Positions 17,806 through 26,703 of a stretch of 56,702 bases of DNA are shown here, one piece after another. Within the stretch, counting starts at the first letter, position 1; each line of letters starts with the position of its first letter. The stretch is taken from positions 1 through 56,702 of the forward strand of contig JAZLLX010000028.1 in assembly GCA_045598345.1 (NCBI GenBank). The letters run 5' to 3'. The DNA comes from Phascolarctobacterium_B sp045598345. GTDB lineage: Bacteria; Bacillota; Negativicutes; Acidaminococcales; Acidaminococcaceae. Below the pieces are notes generated by a model, which made no database searches, was not told where the DNA came from, and worked only from the letters and a program-made list of their open reading frames with translations. The position numbers were made by a program, and so were the translations under genes.

Positions 17806-18848
17806 TGTATGCCACAATGATTTGGGAAAACGACACATTATCCCTTTTGGACCAGACCAAACTTCCCCAAAAAACCGTCTATATAACCTGCTATGATTAC
17901 CGGCAGGTCAAAGAAGCCATTGCCAAACTGGAAGTGCGGGGGGCGCCCGCCATTGGTGCCGCCGCCGCTTTTGCTATGGTGTTGGGGGCAAAGGAAATAG
18001 AAAATTACTCTGTCTTTATGGAGAAATTGAAGAAAATCAGGGATGATTTAATCAGCGCCCGTCCTACGGCGGTTAATCTTGCCTGGGCCTGCCACCAACT
18101 TTATAACTGTGCCGCCACATGTTCATTGGACATCAGTTTTGACATTCTCATTGCCCGGATGGAAGATTTGGCATTGCAAATTTATAATGACGATATAAAA
18201 TGTAATAAACTGATTGGCAAATACGGTGCTGAAATTGTACCCGAATCCGCCACCCTTATCACCCATTGCAATGCCGGCGCCTTTGCCACCTGTGGCTGGG
18301 GAACGGCATTGGGAGTTATCCGCAGCGCCCATTTGGCAAAAAAGATTAAAATGGTCTATGTGGATGAAACCCGCCCGCTTTTGCAGGGTGCCCGCCTGAC
18401 CGCCTATGAATTGCAAAAAGAAAACATCCCTTGCACATTGATTACGGATAATATGGCGGCCTGGACGATTAGAACCAAAGGTGTGGATATGGCCATTACG
18501 GGGGCGGACAGAATCACTTTGAATGGTGATACGGCCAACAAAATTGGTACTTACGGACTGGCTTTAATCTGCAAAGCCCATAATATTCCTTTTTATGTGG
18601 CGGCACCCGTAAGCACTTTTGACTTTACCGCCGCCACGGGAGCGGATATTCCCGTGGAACAGCGGAAAGGGGAGGAGATTACCAAAATCGGTGATAAAGT
18701 TATTGCTCCTGAGGGAGTTGCAACTTTTAATCCTTCCTTTGATGTTACCCCCAATGAATTGATTACGGGCATCATAACCGAGTACGGCATTATCCGTGCC
18801 CCCTATATTGAAAGTATCAAGGCATTGCAAGGGAAAGTAAAAAAATGA
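17805..18848 (+). CDS. mtnA: Methylthioribose-1-phosphate isomerase
   Basis: 347 residues, eIF2B-like fold. It converts methylthioribose-1-P to methylthioribulose-1-P. RGAPAIGAAAAF, catalytic C155 in THCNAG and D235 in TGADRI match the family, as does the C-terminal PEGVATFNPSFDVTP. Starts on the last base of the mtnP stop and overlaps the aldolase gene, so product can be handed straight down the pathway. Confidence 0.95.
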   Translation: MYATMIWENDTLSLLDQTKLPQKTVYITCYDYRQVKEAIAKLEVRGAPAIGAAAAFAMVLGAKEIENYSVFMEKLKKIRDDLISARPTAVNLAWACHQLYNCAATCSLDISFDILIARMEDLALQIYNDDIKCNKLIGKYGAEIVPESATLITHCNAGAFATCGWGTALGVIRSAHLAKKIKMVYVDETRPLLQGARLTAYELQKENIPCTLITDNMAAWTIRTKGVDMAITGADRITLNGDTANKIGTYGLALICKAHNIPFYVAAPVSTFDFTAATGADIPVEQRKGEEITKIGDKVIAPEGVATFNPSFDVTPNELITGIITEYGIIRAPYIESIKALQGKVKK

Positions 18849-19495
18849 CAGCGTTATCCGTGCAAAAAGAGATTGTGGCTACCGCCCAATCTTTTCTTAA
18901 AAGCAATTTGACAGTTGGCAGTTGGGGCAACATCAGTTGCCGTGTGGGGGACACCCTTGCCATTACGCCATCGGGAAAGTCCTATGAAAATTTGCAACCG
19001 AAGGACATTGTTATTGTGGGGAGAAAACATCCCCTTGCCCCCAGCAGCGAACTCTTTTTACATCAGACCATTTATACGGCAAGACAGGACATTCAGGCCA
19101 TCATTCATTCTCACAGTGTTTATGCCACGGCCTTGGCCTGCCTACATAAGGATCTGCCCATATTAACGGAGGACATTGCCCAACTTGCCAACGGCAAAGT
19201 AATTAAATGTGCGAAATATGCTTTGGCGGGGACAGAAGAATTAGCAAAAAATACAGTTAAGGGTTTGGGAAAGGGATTGGCTGTATTGCTTGCCAATCAT
19301 GGAGCGGTAGTTTGCGGCACAAGTTTGAAACAGGCCCTTATGTTCACGGAACTTTTGGAAAAGGCCGCCCAAATATATTGCGTCAGCAAAGCCACAGGAG
19401 GCAGGGTGCATCCCTTGACCTCTGCAAATATAGAAAAACTGAAAAACTTTTATTTTACTTGTTATGCCAAAAGGCAAGAAGGTGATTTAAAATGA
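18845..19495 (+). CDS. Class II aldolase, probable methylthioribulose-1-P aldolase
   Basis: 216 residues, fuculose/ribulose-phosphate aldolase family. Zinc ligands H88, H90 and H152 and catalytic acid E69 line up with fuculose-1-P aldolase; GNIS and TPSGKSYE bind phosphate. The usual methionine salvage enzymes mtnB, mtnX and mtnD are absent, while mtnP and mtnA stand directly upstream. This matches the published DHAP shunt, in which such an aldolase splits methylthioribulose-1-P to DHAP and 2-methylthioacetaldehyde. Substrate is inferred from context. Confidence 0.85.
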   Translation: MTALSVQKEIVATAQSFLKSNLTVGSWGNISCRVGDTLAITPSGKSYENLQPKDIVIVGRKHPLAPSSELFLHQTIYTARQDIQAIIHSHSVYATALACLHKDLPILTEDIAQLANGKVIKCAKYALAGTEELAKNTVKGLGKGLAVLLANHGAVVCGTSLKQALMFTELLEKAAQIYCVSKATGGRVHPLTSANIEKLKNFYFTCYAKRQEGDLK

Positions 19496-20766
19496 TGTAT
19501 GATTTAGCGATTAAAGATGTTTATTTGGCAACAGAAAACAGTCAGGAAAGTTTTAACATCGGCATTTTGGGCGACACCATTGCCTATATCGGCAAGGAGG
19601 AAATCTCCGGCAGGGAAACCATCAACGGCAAAGATATGCTGGCGGCTCCCGGCTGGGTGAACACCCACACCCACACCGCCATGGCCTTGTTACGTTCTTA
19701 TGCGGATGATATGGAACTCATGCCCTGGCTTCAGAACAAAATCTGGCCCATTGAAGCCAAAATGAAAACGGAGCAATTTAAGTGGGGTTCTTATTTGGGC
19801 GTTTTGGAAATGCTGAAGGGCGGCACAACCTGCTTTAATGATATGTATTTCTTTATGGACGAAACCGCTAAAGCAGTTCAGGATGCGGGCATTAAAGCAG
19901 TACTTTGCCGGGGCATAATGGGGGATGACCCCACTGACGATTACCGGCTTAAAGAAAGTGTTGATTTTCATCATAATTGGCATAACCGGGCAGAGGGAAG
20001 GATTAAGGTTGCCTTTGGCCCCCATGCACCCTATACCTGTACCAACAGATATTTGGCAAAAGTGATTGAACTGGCAAAACAGGAAAATATGATGATTCAT
20101 ATGCATTTGGCGGAAACCCAGTTTGAAGTTGACACCTGTATCAAAGAAAAAGGGAAAACACCCATTCAACTGATGGATTCATTGGGAATGTTTGAACAGC
20201 CGACTGTTGCCGCCCATTGCGTTTATGTAAATGACAAAGATATGGAAATTATGGCTGCCAAACATGTGGCTGTAGCCCATAATCCCCAAAGCAACCTTAA
20301 ATTATCCAGCGGCATTGCACCGGTTAAAGAAATGCTTGACAAAGGGATTTTGGTAACAGTGGGTACGGACGGCCCCAGCAGCAACAACAATCAGGATATG
20401 CTGGAAGAAGTCCGCACCGGTGCGTATTTGGCAAAATGCAAGAGCACCTTGCCCACAACCATGCCGGCGGTTCAGGCCTTGGAAATCGGCACTTATAACG
20501 GGGCAAAAGCACTGGGATTTGAAAATGTGGGCAAACTGGAGAAGAACTATAAGGCGGATATTGTGCTTTACAAATTGGTCGAACCCTATTGGTGCCCACG
20601 CCACAACTTAGTCAGCAACTTGATTTATGCCGCTTCTTCCAATGATGTTGACACCGTTGTTGTAAATGGCAAAGTGCTTATGAAAAACAGGGAAGTGCTG
20701 TCATTGGATGAAGAAAAGATTAAATTTGAAACCAATAAAATTGCCAAGGAATTAGTAAATCAATAA
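19492..20766 (+). CDS. mtaD: 5-methylthioadenosine/S-adenosylhomocysteine deaminase
   Basis: 424 residues, amidohydrolase superfamily. The metal motif is H59 and H61 in NTHTHTAM, followed by MHMHLAET, AAHCVYV and GTDGPSSNN. Deaminates MTA and SAH to their inosine forms. Being in one operon with a phosphorylase that has the 6-oxopurine Asn, it probably feeds methylthioinosine into the route. The ATG overlaps the aldolase TGA; the preceding AAGGTG is the ribosome site. Confidence 0.93.
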   Translation: MMYDLAIKDVYLATENSQESFNIGILGDTIAYIGKEEISGRETINGKDMLAAPGWVNTHTHTAMALLRSYADDMELMPWLQNKIWPIEAKMKTEQFKWGSYLGVLEMLKGGTTCFNDMYFFMDETAKAVQDAGIKAVLCRGIMGDDPTDDYRLKESVDFHHNWHNRAEGRIKVAFGPHAPYTCTNRYLAKVIELAKQENMMIHMHLAETQFEVDTCIKEKGKTPIQLMDSLGMFEQPTVAAHCVYVNDKDMEIMAAKHVAVAHNPQSNLKLSSGIAPVKEMLDKGILVTVGTDGPSSNNNQDMLEEVRTGAYLAKCKSTLPTTMPAVQALEIGTYNGAKALGFENVGKLEKNYKADIVLYKLVEPYWCPRHNLVSNLIYAASSNDVDTVVVNGKVLMKNREVLSLDEEKIKFETNKIAKELVNQ

Positions 20767-22079
20767 TGGAAAACTTTAATTTTTCTGAAGAACAGGCGTT
20801 GGCAGAAGCCAAACGCTGTTGGAATTGCCCCAATCCCCAATGCGTAAAAGGTTGTCCCGTGCATACACCCATTCCCAAATTTATTCATGAAATTGTTTCG
20901 GGCAATTATGCAGGGGCGGCAGAAATGCTTTTGGAAAATAATATTTTTTCTCCCATCACTTGTCGTGTTTGTGCCCAGGAAAAGCAATGCGAAGGTCATT
21001 GCGTACAAGGCATAAAAGGCAAGAGTATTGCCATTGGTGCTTTGGAGCAATTTGTGCATGATTATCTTAAAATCAATAAAATTATATTAAAAGACAATGA
21101 ACCCATAGAAAAAAACGGTCAAAAAATTGCTGTTATCGGCGGAGGGCCAAGCGGCTTGACCCTTGCTAACGAATTGAGTAAAGCAGGTTATGCAGTAACC
21201 GTTTTTGAAAAGCAAAAAGAACTGGGCGGAGTGTTGCGTTACGGCATTCCCACATTTCGTCTGCATCGTGAACTTATAAACGAAATTATTGATAAACTGA
21301 AAAAACAATGTGTTGAATTCCGAACAGGTTTTTCAATCAATTCTGTAGATAAATTAGAGCAATTTTTGCAGCAGGATGATTATGCAGCGGTTTATGTGGC
21401 AACCGGTACCGGCAAACCCATGTGGATGGATATTCCCGGCGAAAAAGAGTATCAGGGTGTTGATGATGCCCTTGCTTTTCTTGCCCAAAGTAATTCTGCC
21501 AATGGTGACGAATTGGCTAAATTAAAGGAAAAATATAAAGGCAAAACATTTGTGGTTATTGGTGCCGGCAATGTGGCAATGGATGCCGCAAGGGTGGCAA
21601 AACGCCTTGGAGCGGCAAAAGTTACCATTGTTTATCGCCGCAGTGAAGCGGAAATGCCTGCCCGCCATGACGAAATCCAATATGCCAAAGACGATGGGGT
21701 GGAGTTTCAATTATTAACCAATCCAACCGCCATATTGGGTAACGCAGAAAAACAAGTTTCGGACATACAATGTGTGAAAATGGAATTAGGCGAGCCGGAT
21801 GCCAGCGGCCGCCGCCGCCCGATTCCCGTTCCCAATTCTGAATTTGTGATTCCTGCGGACTATGTAATTTATGCTTTAGGTCAAAGTCCGGAAATATTGC
21901 AGGACGACAAGCAAAAATTAAATGTCAGTAAAAAAGGCAATATCTTGGTTGATGAAAAAGGATGCACCAACCTTAAAAACATTTATGCCGGCGGCGATAC
22001 AGTTACCGGCCCTGAAACGGTGGTAGGGGCAGTACAAGCAGCAAAGGTTGTAGCGGGGACGATTAAAGATAATGCGTAA
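20766..22079 (+). CDS. NAD(P)H-dependent FAD oxidoreductase, GltD/NfnB-like
   Basis: 437 residues. An N-terminal cysteine-rich iron-sulfur region (CWNCPNPQC, GCPVHTPI, CRVCAQEKQCEGHC) is followed by an FAD-binding site GGGPSGLTLANEL at about 123 and an NAD(P) site GAGNVAMDAA. This is the glutamate synthase small-subunit family, which includes single-gene forms, NfnB and sulfide dehydrogenase subunits. No large subunit lies next to it, so the substrate is open. It closes the long operon and starts on the last base of mtaD. Confidence 0.85.
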   Translation: MENFNFSEEQALAEAKRCWNCPNPQCVKGCPVHTPIPKFIHEIVSGNYAGAAEMLLENNIFSPITCRVCAQEKQCEGHCVQGIKGKSIAIGALEQFVHDYLKINKIILKDNEPIEKNGQKIAVIGGGPSGLTLANELSKAGYAVTVFEKQKELGGVLRYGIPTFRLHRELINEIIDKLKKQCVEFRTGFSINSVDKLEQFLQQDDYAAVYVATGTGKPMWMDIPGEKEYQGVDDALAFLAQSNSANGDELAKLKEKYKGKTFVVIGAGNVAMDAARVAKRLGAAKVTIVYRRSEAEMPARHDEIQYAKDDGVEFQLLTNPTAILGNAEKQVSDIQCVKMELGEPDASGRRRPIPVPNSEFVIPADYVIYALGQSPEILQDDKQKLNVSKKGNILVDEKGCTNLKNIYAGGDTVTGPETVVGAVQAAKVVAGTIKDNA

Positions 22080-22083
22080 TTAT

Positions 22084-22640
22084 GGAAGGGTAAAGGAATT
22101 AGGATTTAGGAATTAGGGAAGTTGGCAGAGTGCGATAGTTACCCTCTCCCCGGGGAGAGGGGTAGGGGTGTGGGGAAAGGTACGATAGCAATTAGAAATG
22201 TGAATTGTGAAATGATGGTAATATGTTCCTGTGATTTAATTTTGGGTTTCAGGTGTGCGAGAGTTTGCGAACCCTCGTCCGCCCCTGGAGGGGCAAAAGT
22301 AAATGAAAAGTTAAAAATCAAAAATGAAAAATTATGGTAATATGTTCCGTTGATTATATTTGGGAATTTTCGCCAAAGGCAAAAATTGCCCATAATTTAT
22401 AATTTTTAACTTATAATTTTTAATTTTGTTTTGGGTGGTGGGGTGGCGACTGCATAGCTAAAGTATCGCTTTAATCGCCACCCTCAGTCAGTTGCTACGC
22501 AACTGCCAGCCCCCTCCAGGGGGCACAAGAGTCCGCAAACAGCGGACTTTCTTTATTTTAATTAAAGGAACACATTACCATAGTTTTAAGCTTTAAGCTT
22601 TTAACTTTTAATTTCTTTTCTAATTCTTGTCGTACTTTCC
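22084..22640. repeat. Composite block of dispersed intergenic repeats (left island edge)
   Basis: No gene is seen from 22080 to 23029. The first 560 bases hold M1 cores at 22211, 22331 and (reverse) 22561, M2 cores near 22121 and 22255, and several stem-loops: a perfect ten-base-arm palindrome at 22142-22161, GGTGGCGA/TCGCCACC (22442-22483), CAGTTGC/GCAACTG (22489-22505) and CCCCCT/AGGGGG near 22511. The same modules recur in both orientations at 31.9-32.8 kb. Confidence 0.82.
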
Positions 22641-22695
22641 CCGCACCCATTCAGACTGTCTTGCATGATATTCCCCTCCGTCATAAGTTGTGCGA

Positions 22696-22747
22696 AAATC
22701 GCGAAAATGACGCGACTTTATAAGAAATGACGTCATTTTCACGATTT
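22696..22747. other. 17-bp inverted repeat upstream of hsdM
   Basis: AAATCGCGAAAATGACG (22696-22712) and CGTCATTTTCACGATTT (22731-22747) are inverse copies with one mismatch. The right arm also contains the 14-base perfect palindrome AAATGACGTCATTT. It has no U-tract and lies 150 bases before the hsdM promoter. An operator or recombination site is possible; no function is shown. Confidence 0.6.
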
Positions 22748-22896
22748 ATGATAGATGTTTCACGCTCGGAAGGCAAGAGGTTCTATGAATATAAATAATT
22801 TTTTTTTGTGAAAAAGAATTGTGGTTGGGGAAATTAAAATTGTTTTTTTTGTGTGCTTCAGTTGTTTGGTTATGATTTTTATTTGTTGGTTTGTTA

Positions 22897-22925
22897 TTGT
22901 TTAGTGAGTGTGTTTGTGGTATAAT
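22897..22925 (+). promoter_or_regulatory. Probable promoter of the hsd operon
   Basis: TTGTTT at 22897-22902 and TATAAT at 22920-22925 are spaced by 17 bases. It leaves a leader of about 100 bases before hsdM. The remaining stretch 22748-22896 is AT-rich with no other signal I can name. Confidence 0.6.
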
Positions 22926-23029
22926 TATAAAAAAATAAATTGTTGTTAAGCATTAGTGTTCTTGCCTCCCATTATGACGGGATGGTGACAAGTGTCAAGT
23001 TAAAAGATAAACGGGGAAGGGGATTGTAA

Positions 23030-24565
23030 ATGGCTAAAACAAAAAGCACAAAATCAAATACAGTCAATATTGGCTTTGAAGAACAGATTTGGCAGGCGGC
23101 CTGTGTGTTGTGGGGGCATATTCCTGCTGCGGATTACCGTAAAATAATTATCGGTCTTATTTTTCTCCGTTACATTTCCTGTGCTTTTGAAAGCCGTTAT
23201 AAAGAGTTGGTGGCAGAAGGGGACGGTTTTGAGAACGATAAAGATGCTTATTTGGAAAAGCATATTTTCTTTGTGCCGGAGGAAGCCCGTTGGCAAAAGA
23301 TTAGCGACAATGCCCACAAGCCGGAGATTGGCGTAATAATTGACGATGCTATGCGTGCCATAGAGAAAGAAAACAATGCTTTCAAAGATGTGTTGCCGAA
23401 AATTTATGCTAACCCGGAAATTGATAAAGGGGTTTTGGGTGATGTTATTGACTTGTTCACCAACAAAATGCAGATGGACGACACGGAGGCAAGCAAGGAC
23501 TTGTTGGGGCGGACTTATGAATATTGCATTGCCCAGTTTGCCGCTTATGAAGGTACAAAAGGCGGTGAATTCTATACCCCTTCCAGTATCGTCAGGACTT
23601 TGGTTGAAGTGTTGAAGCCCTTTAATAATTGTCGGGTGTATGACCCCTGTTGCGGCAGCGGCGGTATGTTTGTGCAAAGCGCCAAATTTGTTAATGCCCA
23701 TGCGGACAAACGGGGCGGGGCGGTGTCTGTCTATGGTCAGGAGGCCAATCCGGACACTTGGAAGATGGCAAAAATAAATATGGCTATCCGTGGCATAGAT
23801 GCGGACTTTGGCAAATATCAGGCGGACACTTTTACAAATGATTTGCACCCAACATTGAAAGCGGATTTTATCCTTGCCAATCCGCCTTTCAACTACCACC
23901 CTTGGGGACAGGAAAAACTGACAAAGGATGCCCGGTGGAAATATGGCTTGCCCCCGGAGGGCAATGCCAACTTTGCCTGGATTCAGCACATGATTTATCA
24001 CCTTGCACCCAACGGCAAGATTGGTTTGGTGCTGGCAAACGGTGCATTGTCCAGCCAGACCGGCGGCGAGGGTGATATTCGTGCCAATATTGTTAATGCG
24101 GACTTGGTGGAGGCCATTGTTGCCCTGCCAACCCAGTTGTTTTACAGCGTGACTATTCCCGTGACATTGTGGTTCATCACCCGTGGGAAGAAGCAGGCGG
24201 GCAAGACACTTTTTGTTGATGCAAGGCAATTGGGTCACATGGTGGACAGAAAACATCGGGATTTCAGTGATGAGGATATTCAGAAAATCGCCGGGGCGGT
24301 GGAGGACTTTCAGAATGGCAAGTTGAATGAAACCAACGGCGAAAAGGGGTTCACTGCGGTTGTGACTACCGGGGATATTGCCAAGCAGGATTATATTCTC
24401 ACGCCCGGCAGGTATGTGGGTATTGCGGAGGAAGAGGATGACGGTGTGCCTTTTGATGAGAAGATGAAAACGTTGACAGGGGAATTGGCGGAGTTGTTCA
24501 AAAAGGATGAGGAATTGAAGGCAGAGATTAGGAAACAGCTCAAGGGGATTGGCTATGAAATCTGA
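23030..24565 (+). CDS. hsdM: Type I restriction-modification methyltransferase subunit HsdM
   Basis: 511 residues. N-terminal HsdM_N helical domain, then the adenine-N6 methylase: SAM motif DPCCGSGGMF from residue 205 and catalytic NPPF from 284. Two HsdM and one HsdS form the methylase that protects host DNA. AAGGGG stands before ATG 23030. The end overlaps hsdS. Confidence 0.96.
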   Translation: MAKTKSTKSNTVNIGFEEQIWQAACVLWGHIPAADYRKIIIGLIFLRYISCAFESRYKELVAEGDGFENDKDAYLEKHIFFVPEEARWQKISDNAHKPEIGVIIDDAMRAIEKENNAFKDVLPKIYANPEIDKGVLGDVIDLFTNKMQMDDTEASKDLLGRTYEYCIAQFAAYEGTKGGEFYTPSSIVRTLVEVLKPFNNCRVYDPCCGSGGMFVQSAKFVNAHADKRGGAVSVYGQEANPDTWKMAKINMAIRGIDADFGKYQADTFTNDLHPTLKADFILANPPFNYHPWGQEKLTKDARWKYGLPPEGNANFAWIQHMIYHLAPNGKIGLVLANGALSSQTGGEGDIRANIVNADLVEAIVALPTQLFYSVTIPVTLWFITRGKKQAGKTLFVDARQLGHMVDRKHRDFSDEDIQKIAGAVEDFQNGKLNETNGEKGFTAVVTTGDIAKQDYILTPGRYVGIAEEEDDGVPFDEKMKTLTGELAELFKKDEELKAEIRKQLKGIGYEI

Positions 24566-25769
24566 ATGGAAAAAGTGTAAGTTAGGCGATGTATGTACTA
24601 ATAGTGGTAGTTACGGAATTGCTGCGTCATCAGTTGATTATTCCAATCAGTTACCAACATATTTAAGAATAACAGACATCAATGATGACGGAACTATATG
24701 TTCTGAAGGACTTAAATCTGTAGATGACCCTAATGCTCTAAAATATTGCATAGAGGAAAACGATATTGTATTTGCCCGCACTGGTGCTAGTACCGGAAGA
24801 AACTACTTTTATAATCCTAGTGATGGGAAATTTGTTTTTGCAGGTTTTTTAATAAAGTTCTCTATTGATCCTCAAAAAGTTAATCCAAAATACATTAAGT
24901 ATTATTGTCTCTCCAAGGTGTACAAGGATTGGATACATTCTTTTAGCATGGGAAGTACTAGGGGAAATATCAATGCTAAGACTTACCTTAATATGCCAAT
25001 TATTCTTCCAAATCGAAATCAGCAAGACTTATTGGTAGATATTCTTTCGGCGTTGGATGCGAAGATTGAGAACAACAATGCTATCAATAAAAACTTGGAA
25101 GCACAGGCACAGGCATTGTTCAAAAGTTGGTTTGTGGACTTTGAACCCTTTGGTGGCGTGATGCCTTCGTTCGCAAAAATTGAATTATTGGGAAATTTAT
25201 GTGAGATTGTTACTAAAGGAACAACACCAACAACATTAGGTAGAGCATTTACAAGAGATGGTATTAATTTCATTAAGGCTGAATCAATTACAGATACACA
25301 TAGTTTTGATATAAGCAAATTTGATCATATCGACGATGAAACTAATTTGTTGCTAAAACGTTCGATTATTCAGGAAAAAGATATTTTGTTTTCTATTGCA
25401 GGAACCTTAGGAAGATTTGTTATTGTTCCCCAAAGTGTTTTACCCGCAAATACAAATCAGGCGGTTGCAATAATACGTGTTCAAAACAATGTCATTGATG
25501 TAAGATATCTGTATAGCTTTTTTGTAGGTAATTGGCATAAAATTTATTACAACAAGAGAGTTCAACAAGCAGTACAGGCAAATTTGAGTTTGACTACTAT
25601 CAAATCTCTGCCAATTATTGTTTTGAATGGTGAGTGGTCAAAAAGATATTGTGCTTTGATAGGACCAATTTTTGAACATATAGAAAATAATACGGAAGAA
25701 AACACCCGTCTTGCCGCCCTGCGTGACACTTTGTTACCCAAGTTAATGAGCGGTGAAATTGAGGTGTGA
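24555..25769 (+). CDS. hsdS: Type I specificity subunit HsdS
   Basis: 404 residues from ATG 24555 (AAGGGG seven bases upstream), overlapping hsdM. Two target recognition domains lie at about 1-160 and 210-350. Central and terminal conserved coiled coils (ILSALDAKIENN, AALRDTLLPKLMSGEIEV) space them and bind HsdM. Each domain reads one half of a bipartite target. The TRDs are more AT-rich than the coiled-coil segments, as expected for exchanged modules. No second or partial hsdS is found nearby. Confidence 0.94.
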   Translation: MKSEWKKCKLGDVCTNSGSYGIAASSVDYSNQLPTYLRITDINDDGTICSEGLKSVDDPNALKYCIEENDIVFARTGASTGRNYFYNPSDGKFVFAGFLIKFSIDPQKVNPKYIKYYCLSKVYKDWIHSFSMGSTRGNINAKTYLNMPIILPNRNQQDLLVDILSALDAKIENNNAINKNLEAQAQALFKSWFVDFEPFGGVMPSFAKIELLGNLCEIVTKGTTPTTLGRAFTRDGINFIKAESITDTHSFDISKFDHIDDETNLLLKRSIIQEKDILFSIAGTLGRFVIVPQSVLPANTNQAVAIIRVQNNVIDVRYLYSFFVGNWHKIYYNKRVQQAVQANLSLTTIKSLPIIVLNGEWSKRYCALIGPIFEHIENNTEENTRLAALRDTLLPKLMSGEIEV

Positions 25770-25778
25770 GGAGATAGT

Positions 25779-26105
25779 ATGATGGAAAACAAATTACAAA
25801 TCAGAAACAGTACGGTTGATTTTTTGGTTTTCACGAGGGATGCAGGTGAGAGCGGTATTGAGGTAAGAGTGCAGGACGGCAATGTTTGGCTGACCCAGAT
25901 GGGGATGGGGAAACTTTTTGATGTGGAACGTTCTGTGGTTACCAAGCATCTTAAAAATGTCTATGCCGGCGGTGAATTGGACGAAAATTCAACTTGTGCA
26001 AATTTTGCACAAGTTGCCGATAATGGCAAAACCTATCAATACAGATTGTATCAGAGTGATTTTGACCGTGTTTTGTTGCAGAGTGAAGTGGCAGACAAGG
26101 TGTGA
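25779..26105 (+). pseudogene. Truncated RhuM-family gene
   Basis: 108 residues. The N-terminus matches RhuM/KilA-like proteins that often sit in type I RM loci: VRVQDGNVWLTQMGMGKLF and RSVVTKHLKNVY. Full proteins are about 330 residues. The frame degrades after about residue 88 and ends at a TGA lying one base before the terminal repeat of the element at 26106. About two thirds of the gene is missing and does not reappear downstream, so insertion of the element plus deletion is likely. Confidence 0.72.
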
Positions 26106-26212
26106 AAATCCCCAGTCGGCTACTTAAAAACTGAGCCGACAGCCCCTTTGGGAAAGGGGCGTAAAGCCAGCAGAAACTTTACCCCCTTTTGTAAAGGGGG
26201 CAGGGGGGATTT
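26106..26212. repeat. Palindromic element, left copy flanking the DUF559 gene
   Basis: 107 bases with terminal inverted repeats AAATCCCC and GGGGATTT. Inside are the stem GTCGGC/GCCGAC, the hairpin AGCCCCTTT/AAAGGGGC, and CTTTACCCCC/GTAAAGGGGG. It matches the copy at 26595 over nearly its full length apart from the variable stem-loop. GGAG for the next gene follows immediately. Confidence 0.9.
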
Positions 26213-26223
26213 GGAGAAAAGTT

Positions 26224-26628
26224 ATGATTTTTTACAGCAGAACATCAAAGTTAATAGCTCGTAATTTAAGAAACAATATGACACCATGGGAAAGAAAACT
26301 TTGGTATAGATTTTTGAGTAAGTATCCAATTCGTTTTCTTCGTCAAAAACCATTAGGTCGTTATATTGCTGATTTTTACTGTCATAAAGCAAAACTTGTT
26401 ATTGAACTTGATGGTAGCGGACATTATACAGATATGCAAAAAAAATATGACAATATTCGGACAAAGTTTTTGGAAAGTGCCGGACTTATGGTTTTGAGAT
26501 TTAGTAATTATGATATTGATAAAAATTTGTATGGTGTTTGTACCAAGATTGATTTAGTTGTGAAGGAAAGAATGAAATCAAATGGTATGGGTGAAAATCC
26601 CCAGTCACTTCGTGACAGCCCCTTTTGA
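26224..26628 (+). CDS. DUF559 endonuclease-like protein (Vsr-like fold)
   Basis: 134 residues. DUF559 signature: ARNLRNNMTPWERKLWYRFL, then the PD-(D/E)xK-type centre D50, E61 and D63 in ADFYCHKAKLVIELDG, then VLRFSNYDI. The fold is that of the Vsr mismatch nuclease; substrate unknown. The last ~14 residues (GENPQSLRDSPF) are translated from the repeat at 26595, which also supplies the stop. It interrupts the RM operon between two direct copies of a palindromic element, so it looks like a mobile cassette. Confidence 0.85.
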   Translation: MIFYSRTSKLIARNLRNNMTPWERKLWYRFLSKYPIRFLRQKPLGRYIADFYCHKAKLVIELDGSGHYTDMQKKYDNIRTKFLESAGLMVLRFSNYDIDKNLYGVCTKIDLVVKERMKSNGMGENPQSLRDSPF

Positions 26629-26687
26629 AAAGGGGCGGAAAGCCAGCAGTAACTTTACCCCCTTTTGTAAAGGGGGCAGGGGGATTT
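26595..26687. repeat. Palindromic element, right copy flanking the DUF559 gene
   Basis: 93 bases, same orientation as the copy at 26106, same terminal AAATCCCC/GGGGATTT. The variable stem is GTCAC/GTGAC with a loop of three bases, instead of GTCGGC with a 14-base loop. Its left end encodes the tail of the DUF559 protein; AAGGAG for dinD follows. Confidence 0.9.
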
Positions 26688-26703
26688 GGGAAGGAGAGCA
26701 TTT

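Noticed and set aside
22122..22340. 72-residue open frame in the repeat block
   Set aside because: It is made of repeat DNA (palindromes and M1), with no ribosome site and no similarity to a protein.
23054..24256. 400-residue minus-strand open frame
   Set aside because: It lies fully antisense to hsdM, whose domains are clear; the protein has no recognisable motif and no ribosome site.
26106..26687. Target-site duplication around the DUF559 cassette
   Set aside because: No convincing short direct repeat outside the two elements could be found; the shared GTGA belongs to the repeat itself.
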